Shown here: piece after piece, positions 10,624 to 21,868 of the stretch | Position numbering within the stretch: the stretch's first letter is position 1 | Layout of the letters: each line of letters begins with the position of its first letter | Assembly: GCA_963693315.1 (NCBI GenBank) | Contig: CAVNZG010000001.1 | Location: 434,001 to 498,000 of the forward strand | Source: Diogma glabrata | Lineage: Eukaryota > Arthropoda > Insecta > Diptera > Cylindrotomidae | DNA length: 64,000 bases | Direction of reading: 5' to 3' | Notes under the pieces: generated by a model | The model's input: only the letters and a program-made list of their open reading frames with translations | What the model was told of the DNA's origin: nothing | Databases searched by the model: none | Made by a program: the position numbers and the translations under genes

Positions 10624-10870
10624 ATTTCCGTTTCTTTACAGATAATACAGAAATATGGGAAAATGGTGTTATTTCTTTTAGCGCAAAAGGCATTAGCTTT
10701 CTATTTTTGTTTACCCTCTTTCTTAGAACTTTCTGTATAATATTACCTGTAGATGCCAGTCCGAGCTCCTGGACGTCGATATCTTCCGGGATTGTGCTAA
10801 ACAGTGTGGAAGACCGGGAAAAGAATGTATTTCCAGCCTTAATATAGCATTTTTGAGAAATTCAAACATT
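10624..10870 (-). CDS. C-terminal end of a Polinton core ORF, unknown
   Basis: Open minus-strand frame without a visible start: 'AGNTFFSRSSTLFSTIPEDI', then 'GNIIQKVLRKRVNKNRK', ending 'HISVLSVKKRK' and TAA at 10624. The basic tail would suit a DNA- or capsid-associated protein, but that is guesswork. Its stop is five bases upstream of the next ATG (10618), supporting a once-functional gene pair. The upstream part is lost or frameshifted near 10870. Confidence 0.45.
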
Positions 10871-11278
10871 TTTCTCCTTGTTACTCGTATCTTGTTCGAT
10901 CTTTATATAATTAATAGGTAAAAAGTTAAAACTAAATGCAGAAAGACAATAATTTGCAACTTTTTTTTCTTGCGATGGGTTCCATTGGTGAACTTATCTG
11001 TAGACCGGTTAATTTCCTTGTATTACTGTTCCCCCAGTATACATATTGCAGCATATTGTTCAATACAAGACAGCAACTGTTTTGCAGAGTTTTTGACAAC
11101 TTTGTCCACATTTTAGCAAATGAGATAGAGTATAATGGTGCATTTTGGAAATAAAGTTTGCTATCTTCCAGTAAGTTTAGGCAGTCTTCTAAGCAGTTGT
11201 ATCCCCCTGTCTTGTTATCTGCTATGGCATAATTCTATATGGTTGGTTCTAATCTTGTAATTCCATGTTCTATGACTA

Positions 11279-12111
11279 AAGTGTTGGAAACCTCTTATCT
11301 GGACAGTTTAAAAAATCAATTATATGGTTACCAATGCACTTGTTAACACCAGGACTTGTTACTTGGCAAATAAATTTGTTATAAATTTTAACTCTGGCGT
11401 TAGAAGTTAACCAGGTAAAGCAATCAATTCCGACTGTATTATTATTATTTACAATTTCGTTACAATTCTCCCGATACATTCCATGTTTACGAAAGTTAAA
11501 GTTACTTGTAAAGTAGTTTGTCATTTCTTCTTACTGGAACACCCCACAGAAGTCTTGAGTAATATCGAGGTCTAGAAAATAATAGTCTTCTTTTTGTAAT
11601 TGTTTTAATAATTCGGGTAATTCTTTTAGCAGTGTTTCCACATTTACATCTGCTAGTTCCACTTTGTATGGTATACATACAGCTTTATCATATTTTTTCG
11701 TAATTCTTTCCATACTTTCTCCAAGAACTTCTCGAACACCTTTAGCCATCCAATTGTCGCTGTGCAAGAAGAAGGGTAGCTTGGCTTTAACTCCGTGTCT
11801 CGCAGAAACAAGGTCACCAAATTTCCCGCCGAGGTAACTGTTAAACGTGCCACAAATTTCTTTTTTTACAAGTCCGCTTCCTCCATTACAGTCCACAAAA
11901 TGGATCCGATCCAAGATCCACAAAATGGATCCGATATCGGTCTAAGTGCCTCTCTCAGTAACTCTTCTCCTTCCGTGTAGTCGATATTTCCAATATCCGT
12001 AATTAGATTACCTATATTTTCTGTTAGCAACCATGTTCCGAATTTTTCGTTAGTCGGTTTAACCTTTCTCCCGTATAACTCGCTTACACTGTTAACTCCG
12101 TCGGATGACAT
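11279..12111 (-). pseudogene. Polinton core gene broken by a 25-bp tandem duplication
   Basis: Two overlapping frames are one gene. From ATG at 12111 ('SSDGVNSVSELYGRK…FGTWLLTENIGNLITDIG') the frame is lost at 11893-11935, where 'ccacaaaatggatccgat' occurs twice 25 bases apart; a 25-base duplication must shift the frame. Downstream frame: 'IHFVDCNGGSGLVKKEICG', 'DYYFLDLDITQDFCGVF', then TAA (11531), then 'MTNYFTSNFNFRKHGMYREN' to 'QVTSPGVNKCIGNHIIDFL' ending at 11279. Total about 275 codons. The stop at 11531 lies in 'cagtaag', which could also be a splice donor. I do not recognise the family with confidence; it has no Walker motif and no RT or polymerase box. Confidence 0.6.
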
Positions 12112-13752
12112 GTTAGCACTTCTACGATCTACCGGACTAAACTGGGTATTGGTTTAGACGTTCTTGTTTATAGCATTCGTGGAATTCTTATTCATAGCAT
12201 GCGGCTATCTTTGGGTATCTTCGGAGAGTATTGCATTTCAACGAAATAAAAATTTTCCCATGTGTTCAATTACCCCATGCAGGTGAATGCAGAAATAAAG
12301 AACAAAAAAGCATGCAAAATAATCTAAAGAAAATTATCTAGAATGATTTTTACGCAAAAATTAAACCACACAGCAAGTTTGAAATAAGAAAAAATGGAAT
12401 AAATATAATTGCATAAAATCAATCTATTCGAACATCTATTTATAATTTTTTGTTTCCTTCCATTTTTGGAAAATTATTAGAAAAACTAAAACTCCAAATA
12501 AAAAGTTTTGAAAAACTGTGCAAGAGCAGTGAAAATATGTTAGAAAGGGGGGGTGGGGAAATAACGTCGAAGTCAAATTGTTAACAAAAAACAAAGAATG
12601 TTAGTTCCATCAGAAAGATTATTTTCCATTGATAAAAGATCAAGACTAAACCTTTAACATTTAAACGAACTCTCGCTCCAATTTTTGCAATCACTTGAAC
12701 TTAATATTTGGCTGCAATGATTGTTTTCATATATTTTATTGTAAAAGGAAGGATAATCTTTATGAACGTCGTAAAAGTTTCAATTTTTACACGAGTTTTA
12801 AATTAATTTTTGTTTAGTTTTAGTTTTTTATTTCCCTTGAATCTTTCAAGTAAATGATCTTATTTAAAAAGTCCCTTAAATATGGTTCAGAAACTGCATT
12901 TTCATTTGTAAATTCCATACCATTTAACAACTACATAGCTTAGTTCTTGTTTACTGTATAGATCAACTATCCATTTGTTAGAAAGGGAAAGCGCATACAC
13001 TTAAAGATAACTAACTGTAAATCCAATACCTTACTGACTGTTTTAATCGCCATAAAAAAATTAATTTGTTTTGGCCCGTCTGATTCTTATCATTTCTGTG
13101 TCCCAATTTACCCCAAAGCGCATTAAAAAGAAATGAATCCCTTCATGCTCAAAACTCCCTAATGAAGTTTTCCTTTTCAATTTGAGTGGAAACATTTGAC
13201 GGTCAATCACTTGCTTCTTGTTTTAACTTAAGGAAGCAATTCATATATTCAGCGAATACGCCTCCACTCTTTTTTTCCTACTAAGAAAGATAATCAATCT
13301 AAAAAGTTAATCGTTAGATGTCGTCCAACACAATTCAAATTTATTCTTAAGAAAAAAAGTTTGAATTCAACAAAAAATTAAAAATTACCATACATGACAA
13401 GTTTTTATAGTATTTTTTTATTTACTTATTTTCATGTGTCATCACAACGACAAAAAAAACATTGAAAACAATTTACTATACTACGAATAACATTTACTAA
13501 TTCCGTAAGAGCTCATTAAATGCGACAGCAAATTTATATTTCACAACTATGTGAAAACGAAAACAAAAAATTAACAAAACAAAAAACTAACCAATACATG
13601 TGATAAACACAACAACAACATCAGAAGCTAATTACCTTTTATATTATTAATTTTCTGTCATATTTTTCTTGTTGCATTATTGCATAACATCAGAAATAAC
13701 TTGACGACAGACCGCGGTATTCAGATGTGTCAGTGTCTATGCCAAACAATTA

Positions 13753-13925
13753 CAGTCAAACTTCCATAAATCGAACTTCTATTATTCGAATTTCTCTATA
13801 AATCGTATTAATATTTCGAATTAAAATTTTTAATTTCTTTATAAATCGTTTCTATATTTCGAAATTTCCCTAAATCGAACTAAAATTGATGGCTTTTGGT
13901 GGTTCGAATTATGGAAGTTTCACTG
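13753..13925. mobile_element. Pogo/Tigger-like MITE, 173 bp
   Basis: Begins 'cagtcaaacttccataaatc' and ends 'attatggaagtttcactg', imperfect inverted termini in the CAGT…ACTG style of pogo-type mariners. It is flanked by TA on both sides (13751-13752, 13926-13927). The left Polinton arm near 5655-5665 lacks it, giving the empty site. No coding capacity. Confidence 0.82.
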
Positions 13926-14052
13926 TATATTAAAAATTTTTCAGACAATTAATCATTCAAATAATGTTCGATCTAAACTAATCTATTGTACTTAATTTTC
14001 AAAACGTTTTCAATATTTTGCAAGAACAATTAGCTTAGATAGAATGCAGTCT

Positions 14053-14352
14053 TCATTTTCTTTTTTCTTGGTCAGCTGGCTTCAAAACCCCGTTTGAAGC
14101 TACCTCCTTATATACTCTTACAAACTCGTTGATATTTTCGGGATAAATTTGTCTAGCAAGCGGGTAGATTTGAGATTTATCTCGGGGGTTATTAAACATA
14201 ACTAAGTATTTGCAGTTTAACGAAATGTCTCTGCAAAATTTTCCTTGATCGAACACATTTTGGGTAATAAATATAACAGATATATTTCGATGAAGTGAAC
14301 CCTTGGTAAATAATTCGTAAACGTTCTTATTATACGCCTGCTTTTTACACAA
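14053..14352 (-). pseudogene. Packaging ATPase C-terminal fragment, right-arm copy
   Basis: ORF of 99 residues: 'NVYELFTKGSLHRNISVIFI' then 'TQNVFDQGKFCRDISLNCKY' and 'NPRDKSQIYPLARQIYP', ending in a basic tail. This matches the C-terminal half of the Polinton A32/FtsK-HerA-type ATPase: the strand before 'TQN' and the 'NPRDKSQI' helix are family signatures. The nucleotide-binding P-loop is not present in the window, so it is a truncated, inactive copy. Unlike its twin at 5228-5527 it has no internal stop. Being inside the terminal inverted repeat, it was duplicated with the arm. Confidence 0.85.
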
Positions 14353-16568
14353 ATCTTATATAACAACCAGAAAACTAGAAAAACAAAGAGCAACAATCTC
14401 AACACATGCGTCTAAAAGAAAAAAATCAAAATCTTACTTAATTATTTAACGTAAAAAGCCAAGTACCGCGAATAATCAAGTTTTTTATTGATTTTCCAAC
14501 TTCATACAACAAAAAACAATTGTTTTATAGATATAGATCTTCGCAATCCACTTTTTCAAAAAACTACAACAACAAATCTGTTTTCACTATCAAAATCTTA
14601 CATTAGTTATATATTCATACGTGAAAAAATCAATCAGGACATATATGAAAATTTGTGAGCTCCGCTATCTATTTATAATATTATAATATTTTTTTTCTTT
14701 TCTCTCAATGCAATTGAATTAATTTCAATGCAATTGTTGTTGTCATTGCTTTTTTTCCTTTTTTTCTTTGAAATATCTTTTTTTCGATAGATAGTGCGAC
14801 GAAATTCATTTTTTTATTCATTAAATTCATTTTATTCGTAAAATTTAAACGACCACACGCAGAGATTATTTGCAAAATAAGATTAAAACACAAACTCATT
14901 CTTTAAAATCAAAAACATATGTATTGTTATTGCTTTTTTCATCATTTCGATCACACCAACAAAAATAATCTATTTTAAAACAAAAAAAAGATACTAGGCA
15001 TGCGTCTAAAATTCCAAATAAAAAGTTTTTGTTTTCCAACACATCATCATTTTTTTCCAACACAATTTGTTCTTATTCTTCTGGTCGCTTTATACACAAA
15101 TATTATATAACAACCAGAAAACTAGAACAACAATCTCAACACATGCGCCTAAAAGAAAAAAAATCAAAATCTTACTTAATTATTTAACGAAAAAGCCAAA
15201 AATGCCGCGAATAATCGAGTTTTTTGATTCGTTTTCCAACTTCCTACAACAAAAAAACAATTGTTTTATAGATATAGATCTTCGCAATCCATTTTTTCAA
15301 AACATCTGTCGAGAAAAATCAAATCATTTTCAATTTTTTTCCATTTTACATAACAACCAGAAAAAACTACAACAACAAATCTGTTTTCACCATCAAAATC
15401 TTACATTAGTCATATATTCATACGTGAAAAAACTCAATTAACACATATATAAAAATGTGTGAGATCCGCTATCTATTTATAATCTATCTATCTATCTATA
15501 TAAATAAAAATGTAAATGTTCGTTTGTTCAAAATAGGTAATCTCCGAAAGTACTTTATCGAATCTTTTGAAATTTGGACACAACGTTGCATTCAAATACA
15601 GGAAGGTTGTTACATAGTTTTTTTTTTTTTTTTTTATTTTTTTTCTTTTCGTTATACATATGTATATGTTTTACAACGTAGGCTGTCAACAATTACAAGT
15701 GTCTCACCTGCTTTATTCTCAAATCACTCAACTTTATGGTCGATTTTAACTTCATGCTGAATTTAATCGATTAGTTTCGTATAGTGATAGGCCCAAAGAT
15801 TATTTTATCTAATTTGTAAACCAATAAGGTTGCAACGTGTTCTCCTTTCGGTAGGACTGTCCTCGGTAGGAGTAAAAATGGCCTCAGTTCTCATATGCTA
15901 TAAAAATATTCTCCTTGAAGCAATCTGTAATACAATATTTTACACTGAACAAAATAGATCTTTTTGCTACATATTTCTTCCAATAAACATATGGATCAGG
16001 AAAATAAAAAATCGTGATTGCACCTTTACTTATATCAAAATAACTGATTATTAAAATTTGTGTCGCAAGGTTGGTAACAATATCAATTAATTTACATTGA
16101 TCTATAATATATGTGAATATCTTTACTTTTACTATATCGCACGATCAGATGGTGAACCATTGTTTAAGCAATTTTGGATTCAATCCAACGTTAAACATCT
16201 GTTTTTTTTTTTTAAATAACTTCTGTTACTAATTATCTGTTCTTAGTATTATAAATGAAATAGCTGATCTGCATATTATTTGTGATTGTTATAAATTAAA
16301 GCATTTGGCTACAGAAAATTTACCATTTTGAAGGAAATTTAAATATATAAAACAGTACTGTGCATGAATAACTAACTAACAACTTGCGCTTATTGATTTT
16401 TATGAAAGTGCCAATGAATCAGATGGTAAGTTTAGCTGTATTTCTGAGTACTTAAAAACATTAAATTTAAGTGATTCGAGTGTAGCAATAGCGTTGAAGG
16501 CCGATAACATCAATACGAATTTGCATGCTATCATCCATCGTAAATAAATAAAAGGATTACAGAAGTAA

Positions 16569-17965
16569 TTGTCGTATGTGCAATCAAATATTCCAAAGCT
16601 AACGTTTGAACAAAAAACAATTTACGATCAACTAATGCAAAATGTTGATAACGGGGTTGGAGGAATCTTTTTCTTAGATGCGCCAGGAGGAACTGGCAAA
16701 ACGTTTCTAATCAGACTGATTTTAGCAGCAATTCGATCGCAAAATAGCATAGCTTTAGCTCTTCCGGCATAGCTGCAACATTGCTACCAGGTGGAAGAAC
16801 TGCTCATTCCGCTTTGAAATTGCCATTAAACATGCAATTCATTGAAACGCACGCATGCAACATTTCCAAAGGATCGGGAATGGGAAAAGTATTGCAGAAA
16901 TGTAAACTAATCATTTGGGATGAATGCACAATGGCGTACAAAAAATCACTTGAAGCGCTTGATCGATTATGCAAGATTTGCGTAGAAATACCAGACCATT
17001 TGGGAATGCATTAATATTGCTTGCAGGAGATTTCAGACAAACATTACCTGTAGTTCCCCGATCAACACCAGCGGATGAAATAAATGCTTGCCTGAAATAT
17101 TCTACTTTGTGGCGACACGTAAAAAGGTTAAAATTAACTATAAACATGCGTGTTCTCCTCCACAAAGATAAATCAGCTGAGATATTCTCATATCAATTGC
17201 TGAGAATTGATGACGGAAAGGTGCCGGTTGATTTAACAAAAGGACGAATTTTACTGCCTCATAACTTCTGCAATTTAGTGTCGTCAAAAGAGGAATTAAT
17301 TGAAAAAGTATTTCCTGATATTCAAATTAATCATAAGAATCACGATTGGCTGAGTGAACGAATCATTCATGCGGCCAAAAACAAAGACGTCAATGAACTT
17401 AACAGTTTAATTCTGTCTAATATTCAAAGCGAGGAAGTCACATACAAGTCCGTAGACACTGTCATGGAAGCAGATGAAGCAGTTAACTATCCAACAGAAT
17501 TTTTGAATTCACTTGATCTACCAGGGATGCCACCACATGTACTGCAATTAAAAATTGGTGTGCCAATCATCATGTTGCGTAATATCTATCAGCCAAAACT
17601 TTGCAATGGCACGGGACTCACAGTAAAAAAATTATTGAGCAACGTAGTAGAAGCAACAATCTTGAATGGATCTTTCAAAAGCGAAGATGTCCTCATTCCT
17701 CGCATACCCATGATACCAACAGATATGGCATTTCAATTTAAAAGATTGCAATTCCCAATTCGGTTGGCATTTGCAATCACCATCAACAAAGCTCAGGGCC
17801 AAACATTGGAAGTATGTGGTTTAGATCAAGATAACGATTGTTTCTCACATGGACAATTATATGTTGCGTATTATATGTTCTAGAGTTGGCAAACCAGGCA
17901 ATCTCTATATCCTTACAGTCAATGGATCAACAAAAAACACTGTATACCCTCAAGTATTATGAAAT
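16569..17965 (+). pseudogene. Helitron Pif1-like helicase, frameshifted
   Basis: C-terminal helicase half of a Helitron Rep-Hel protein, which unwinds the strand displaced during rolling-circle transposition. Visible motifs in order: 'FFLDAPGGTGKTFLI' (Walker A, about 16670-16715), 'LIIWDECTM' (Walker B, about 16910-16935), 'LLAGDFRQTLPVVPR' (motif III, about 17020-17060), 'FAITINKAQGQTLEVCGL' (motif V, about 17770-17825) and 'HGQLYVA' (motif VI). The frame is broken near 16772, near 17000 and near 17870; after the last break 'RVGKPGNLYILTVNGSTKN' continues in a different frame to about 17965. Upstream 16569 no Rep domain is readable. Confidence 0.9.
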
Positions 17966-18021
17966 AAAACATATTAGAAAGGTGAGTGTTTTGTTTTCTT
18001 TATTTCTTATATTCAACCAGA

Positions 18022-18261
18022 CTTAAGCCGCAATTAGACTATTGCAGAACTCTGCAATATTCCTGCAATGGTAGTGTGTAAAATATTCATTGCAGAAAAA
18101 ATTGGCAATGAACTCATTGTAAAACATTGCAATGACTCATTGCAATGTTTTGCCATGAGTTCATTGCCAAACTTTTCTGCAATGAATATTTTACACACTA
18201 CCACTGCACGACTATTGCAGAAATATTGCAGAGTTCTGCAATAGTCTAATTGCTTCTTAAG
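18022..18261. repeat. 240-bp palindrome near the Helitron 3' end
   Basis: Arms start and end with CTTAAG and share 'gcaattagactattgcag'. The centre is rich in 'attgcaatg' words. Only about 30 bases separate it from the CTAG terminus, where Helitrons normally have a short hairpin. It could be a MITE in the Helitron or an enlarged terminator hairpin. Confidence 0.85.
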
Positions 18262-18712
18262 CCACTGCAACGCGTAGCCGGGTCCAGCTAGTATTATAAT
18301 ATTTTTTTTTCTTATTCTCGAGGAAGTCCCATAAGATTTGCAAAACTCAAAATACACACGTTTTTTTATTGCTTTTTTTTTCATTCATGTAACATATTAG
18401 CATATTTTTTCTTATTAGATAACAAAAAAATAATAAAATCATTTTGCTTTAGTTTCTTTCAACAACATTCTAAATGCAATTGTTGTTGTTTTCGTTATAT
18501 GTTGTTTTCAAAACATATGTCGAAGTAAAAAAGACACAAAAAAATTATATTCAGATTCGTTTTTCTTATCTTCTTTAAAACATTTTTCGACCTCCCACGA
18601 ACTAATCCAACAAAAATAATCTATTTTAAAACAAAAATATATACCCGTCATATATTCATACCTGAAAAAAAAATCAATTAACACCTATGTTGGATACTCC
18701 CATATCACTACT

Positions 18713-18718
18713 TGTATC
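18713..18718. repeat. Polinton target-site duplication, right copy
   Basis: TGTATC directly after the CT terminus; partner of 2452-2457. Confidence 0.9.
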
Positions 18719-21700
18719 TTTTTCAACCCCCTCCTGTGCGTAGGCTCGTCGATGTTATATATGCCTTCATTGTTTTTGACATCTTGTAGGAAGCATTTCG
18801 CCGTCCTTCTTATGTCTCTAGGTGGTGTTGTCATGGATAAGGTGTCATTGCAGGGATGTTGCTCTCTATGACAGGACCAAAGATATTGTTTGGTAAGCAT
18901 TTCGTTGTGTTCATGGACCGGCAATATGTTACATTCCTCGTGCAGGTGATCTGGAAGGGCCATCAAGTGACATCCGGTTGCTGTACGCAAGGCTGCGTTC
19001 TGTGTTATCTGTAACTTATTCCAGTGGGTGTCAGCGACTTGGGGTGTCCATATGGGAGCAGCGTAATTTATGAAAGGCCTTCCTATTGCTTTATATGCCG
19101 TTATTATTGTGTTTTTATCCTTACCCCACGGACTACCCGCTAGAGCTTTCAGTGCGTTATTCCTGTTTTTAAGTTTTGTATTTACTTGTTGAGCATGAGC
19201 GTTGAATTTAAGTAGTGGATCGAATGTTACCCCCACCAGTTTTGGATTTTTCACAGTAGGAATTAGTATGTTGTCAATGCAGATATTGAGTGTTGTATTT
19301 ACCTCCTTCGCCCATGTGGTGAAAGTGTGGAAGTGGACTTTTCAGTGGACAATTTCAATTTTTTGGTTTTAAACCATTCATTCAAGGTGTTGAGGTAGGT
19401 GTTTAGGACATTGGTGAACTGTTCCAGGTTGTTTCCTGTTGCAAGCACCGTGCAGTCGTATGCATATGCCGTGATAGTTGTTCCTTCCGGTGGTGCAGGT
19501 AAACTACTTAAGTAAAGGTTGTATAATGAAGGCGAGAGAACTCCACCTTGTGGAACTCCTTGTCTGAGCACTCTCATCTTAGATCTAGAGTTACGGAACT
19601 CAACGTATGTTTAGCAGCCTCTTAGATAATTGCACAATCAGCGCTTTATTAGACTTGGCAGATTGGAGTTGAATATGTCGTTCAGTAGTGTAGCATGTGA
19701 TACTGTGTCGAAAGCTTTTGACAGGTCAAGTGCAACTAAAATTGTTCTAGCACAGGGTGGTTTTTGGTTTAGACCATCGCAGATTTGGTTTTGGATTCTA
19801 TGAAGCGCGGTGGTTGTACTGTGTGCTTTCCTAAAACCATGCTGATGTGACGCCAATTTGCAAGATTCTGTTAACCGAGGTAGTAGTAGTGCTTCTATCA
19901 ATTTTGCGACCGATGAGAGGATAGAGATCGGTCTATAGGATTCTCCCTTTTCTTCAGGCTTGCCAGGTTTCAAAATGGGACTTATTCTAGCCGTTTTCCA
20001 GATATTTGGTATCTGGAGCGTATTTAAAGATGTGTTGAGTATGGTAGTGAGAAAGTTCAATCCTTTGGGTCCAATGTGTTTTAGCATAATGGCTGAGATG
20101 CCATCTGGTCCAATAGCTTTAGATGGTTTAGATTTCTTTATTGCGTTTCCAACATCTTCTTCGGAAAATATGATATCCTCGAAATTTTCAGTAGTAAGTT
20201 TGCGCATATGTTTTAATACTGACCTAGTTTCTTTTTCATGTTTACTTTGCTTTTCTGTAAACTGCGTGTTGAATTTTGTTGCGCATTTTCTATGGTTTTC
20301 GGTTGGGATATCATCGAAGGAGATCATGCAGTTGTTATGCGATTGACGTGGATGTGTTTAACCCTTAATCACCTTCCACAGACTTTTATTTGTGCCAAAG
20401 TTTGACTTACTCACTAAATCTTTCCATTTGTTACGTTTATGTTCCATTACTAGTTTGTTTATCTGCTTGTTCAGGCCCGGAATTCTAGAATCGGTTGGAT
20501 CTGCCTTACGGATGTCATCTCTTTGGGAAGAGATGACATCCGAGAGAGTACACACGCTTCTTGTGGGAAGTTTGGTTTAATATTTTGTATTCTGCCGGCT
20601 GGAATGAAGCGAGATCTAGCTTTGTTAAAAATTTCTCTGAATTTTCTTTCCCCAGAGAGGGTAAAATTTGCTTACTGAATTCCAATTCAGTAAAATTATC
20701 CCAGTCTGCTTTGTTAAAATTAATGTATGTCTTCTTCTCGGATTTCATTTCGTTTAAGGAACGGCTTAAGGTGATTAAGATCGGCACATGATCTGATCCC
20801 AGTGCAATTTCAGTTCTCCATTCAGCGATTAGCATTAGTGACATGCTGGCAAGTGAAACATCTGGAGACGAGTATGAGTTATTAGTTACTCTTGTTGGTT
20901 GTGGTTCATTGAGGACTCCAAAGTTGGAGCCGTCAATTTGATCAGCAATATTTTCACCTCTTATGAGTCAGTGTTCAAGTGTGAGTGCCATAGATCGTGG
21001 TGAGCATTTATGTCGCCGAGAATTAGACAGTCTTTGATATAAAATAAATGTCCTATGGGCGGTTCATAACCTATATCACAGCTGCTTACTGGTGGAATAT
21101 AAATATTGACTAAATTTATCTCCGTATTTCCGGATTTTATAGTAATACCTAGTTGTTCTAGGTGTTTATCAGTTCCCGATACTGCTGGTAATGTAGTTGT
21201 ACGGTAGATAATGGTTTTGTGTATGATAAAGGCAAGGTCACCACCTTTGTCCTTCCCTCTATCCAGTCTTATAATTCTATAATCACAGATACTATCACTA
21301 ATCTTAGATCTAACATTTAATTTGGTTTCTTGTAAAACCGCGACTAGAATATTGTTTTTGCACATAAAGTTGATAATATCATCGATTTTGTTTACTAGTC
21401 CGTTACAATTTAGCTGCATTATTATCACATCACCTGGGGTTTCCGGATGTGTGCTCATTCGCATTGTGTTCTGTTGCGAGCTCGTATTTATATGTTGACT
21501 TGATGCATTGCAACATGGCGCTATGTAGTTTTTGGACCATTGCTTATGTGTTATAAGGCCTGAGCAGTTCTTAAGATGACACCATTCTTTACAGCTATTA
21601 CACTGGACGGATGTAGTGTTTGCCCTTAAGATGTTTTTGCATATTGCACAATGCCATATTTTAGTTGGTGGATTTCTTTCAATACCGGCCATGACTAGGA

Positions 21701-21852
21701 GGATCTGAAGCAGTAAGGCCAGTGACAACTGCTTCTTTATCCAAAAAATGGAGCGTCGAAGTAGCACCTTTCGTCGAAATTTTTGTGATGGTCCTTGGTC
21801 GGAACTGGGTTCCGAGTACTTCTGGGGCGTAGACCCGTCCATCTTGAGAAGT
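18719..21852 (-). pseudogene. Non-LTR retrotransposon B: PHD-like finger, endonuclease and reverse transcriptase
   Basis: Minus-strand ORF relic starting at ATG 21842. N-terminal hydrophobic stretch 'LSLALLLQILLVMAGIERNP', then a PHD-like finger 'WHCAICKNIL…CNSCKEWCHLKNC' (about 21660-21550), then an APE endonuclease ('MQLNCNGLVNKIDDI', 'VLQETKLN', 'LGDINAHHDLWHS', 'ALGSDHVPI') and a reverse transcriptase ('KAIGPDGISAIMLKHI', 'YRPISILSSVAKLIEALLLP', 'LDLSKAFDTVSHATLL', 'QGVPQGGVLSPSLYNLYL'). The YADD box reads 'AYAYDC', so one catalytic Asp is lost. Frame breaks occur near 20963, 20515-20555, 20330, 19600 and 19290. The 3' end resumes at 2451 beyond the Polinton. Jockey-group by domain order; exact clade not assigned. 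Confidence 0.9.
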
Positions 21853-21868
21853 ATGATCTACGTTTGTT
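21853..21868. repeat. Right target-site duplication of element B
   Basis: 'atgatctacgtttgtt', partner of 2074-2089. Confidence 0.8.

Larger units (their letters stand above)
9581..12767. other. Unique core of the Polinton
   Basis: Sequence not shared between the two arms. All gene relics in it read on the minus strand, close together: 12111-11279, about 10870-10640 and 10618-9797. Between 9581 and 9796 and between 12112 and 12767 I see no gene. Base composition is less AT-biased than the arms, as expected for formerly coding DNA. Confidence 0.75.
15483..18291 (+). mobile_element. Helitron, helicase-bearing but degenerate
   Basis: Starts 'tctatctatctatctatata' (5'-TC) and ends 'cgggtccagctag' (3'-CTAG), inserted between A and T. 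Deleting 15483-18291 restores 'ctatttataatattataata', as found uninterrupted in the left arm (about 4092-4112, reverse complement). A 240-bp palindrome lies just before the 3' end. It carries a broken Pif1-type helicase (16569-17965). No HUH Rep nuclease motif was found in 15483-16568, so this copy is not autonomous. Confidence 0.92.
2458..18712. mobile_element. Polinton/Maverick DNA transposon with very long inverted arms, non-autonomous
   Basis: Evidence is structural and coding. The termini are 5'-AGTAGTGATAT and ATATCACTACT-3', flanked by the perfect hexamer TGTATC on both sides. The ends are inverted copies of each other for about 3 kb each. Both arms carry the C-terminal part of a Polinton-type packaging ATPase, and a unique core (9581-12767) holds three minus-strand gene relics. 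Removing four later insertions leaves roughly 9.1 kb, short of the 15-20 kb of complete Polintons. I see no protein-primed DNA polymerase, retroviral-like integrase, protease or capsid gene, so this copy could not move on its own. It sits inside the C-terminal coding region of non-LTR element B. Superfamily is certain on termini plus ATPase; the family is not identified. Confidence 0.9.
12768..18712 (-). repeat. Right inverted arm of the Polinton (with Helitron and MITE)
   Basis: Reverse complement of the left arm, interrupted by a 173-bp MITE (13753-13925) and a 2.8-kb Helitron (15483-18291). The left arm shows the pre-insertion sequence at both places. Ends …ATATCACTACT at 18712. Confidence 0.88.

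Noticed and set aside
15067..15441. 124-residue frame in the right Polinton arm (also 14705-14899)
   Set aside because: Low-complexity Lys/Asn/Ile-rich translation of A-rich arm DNA; not preserved in the left arm.
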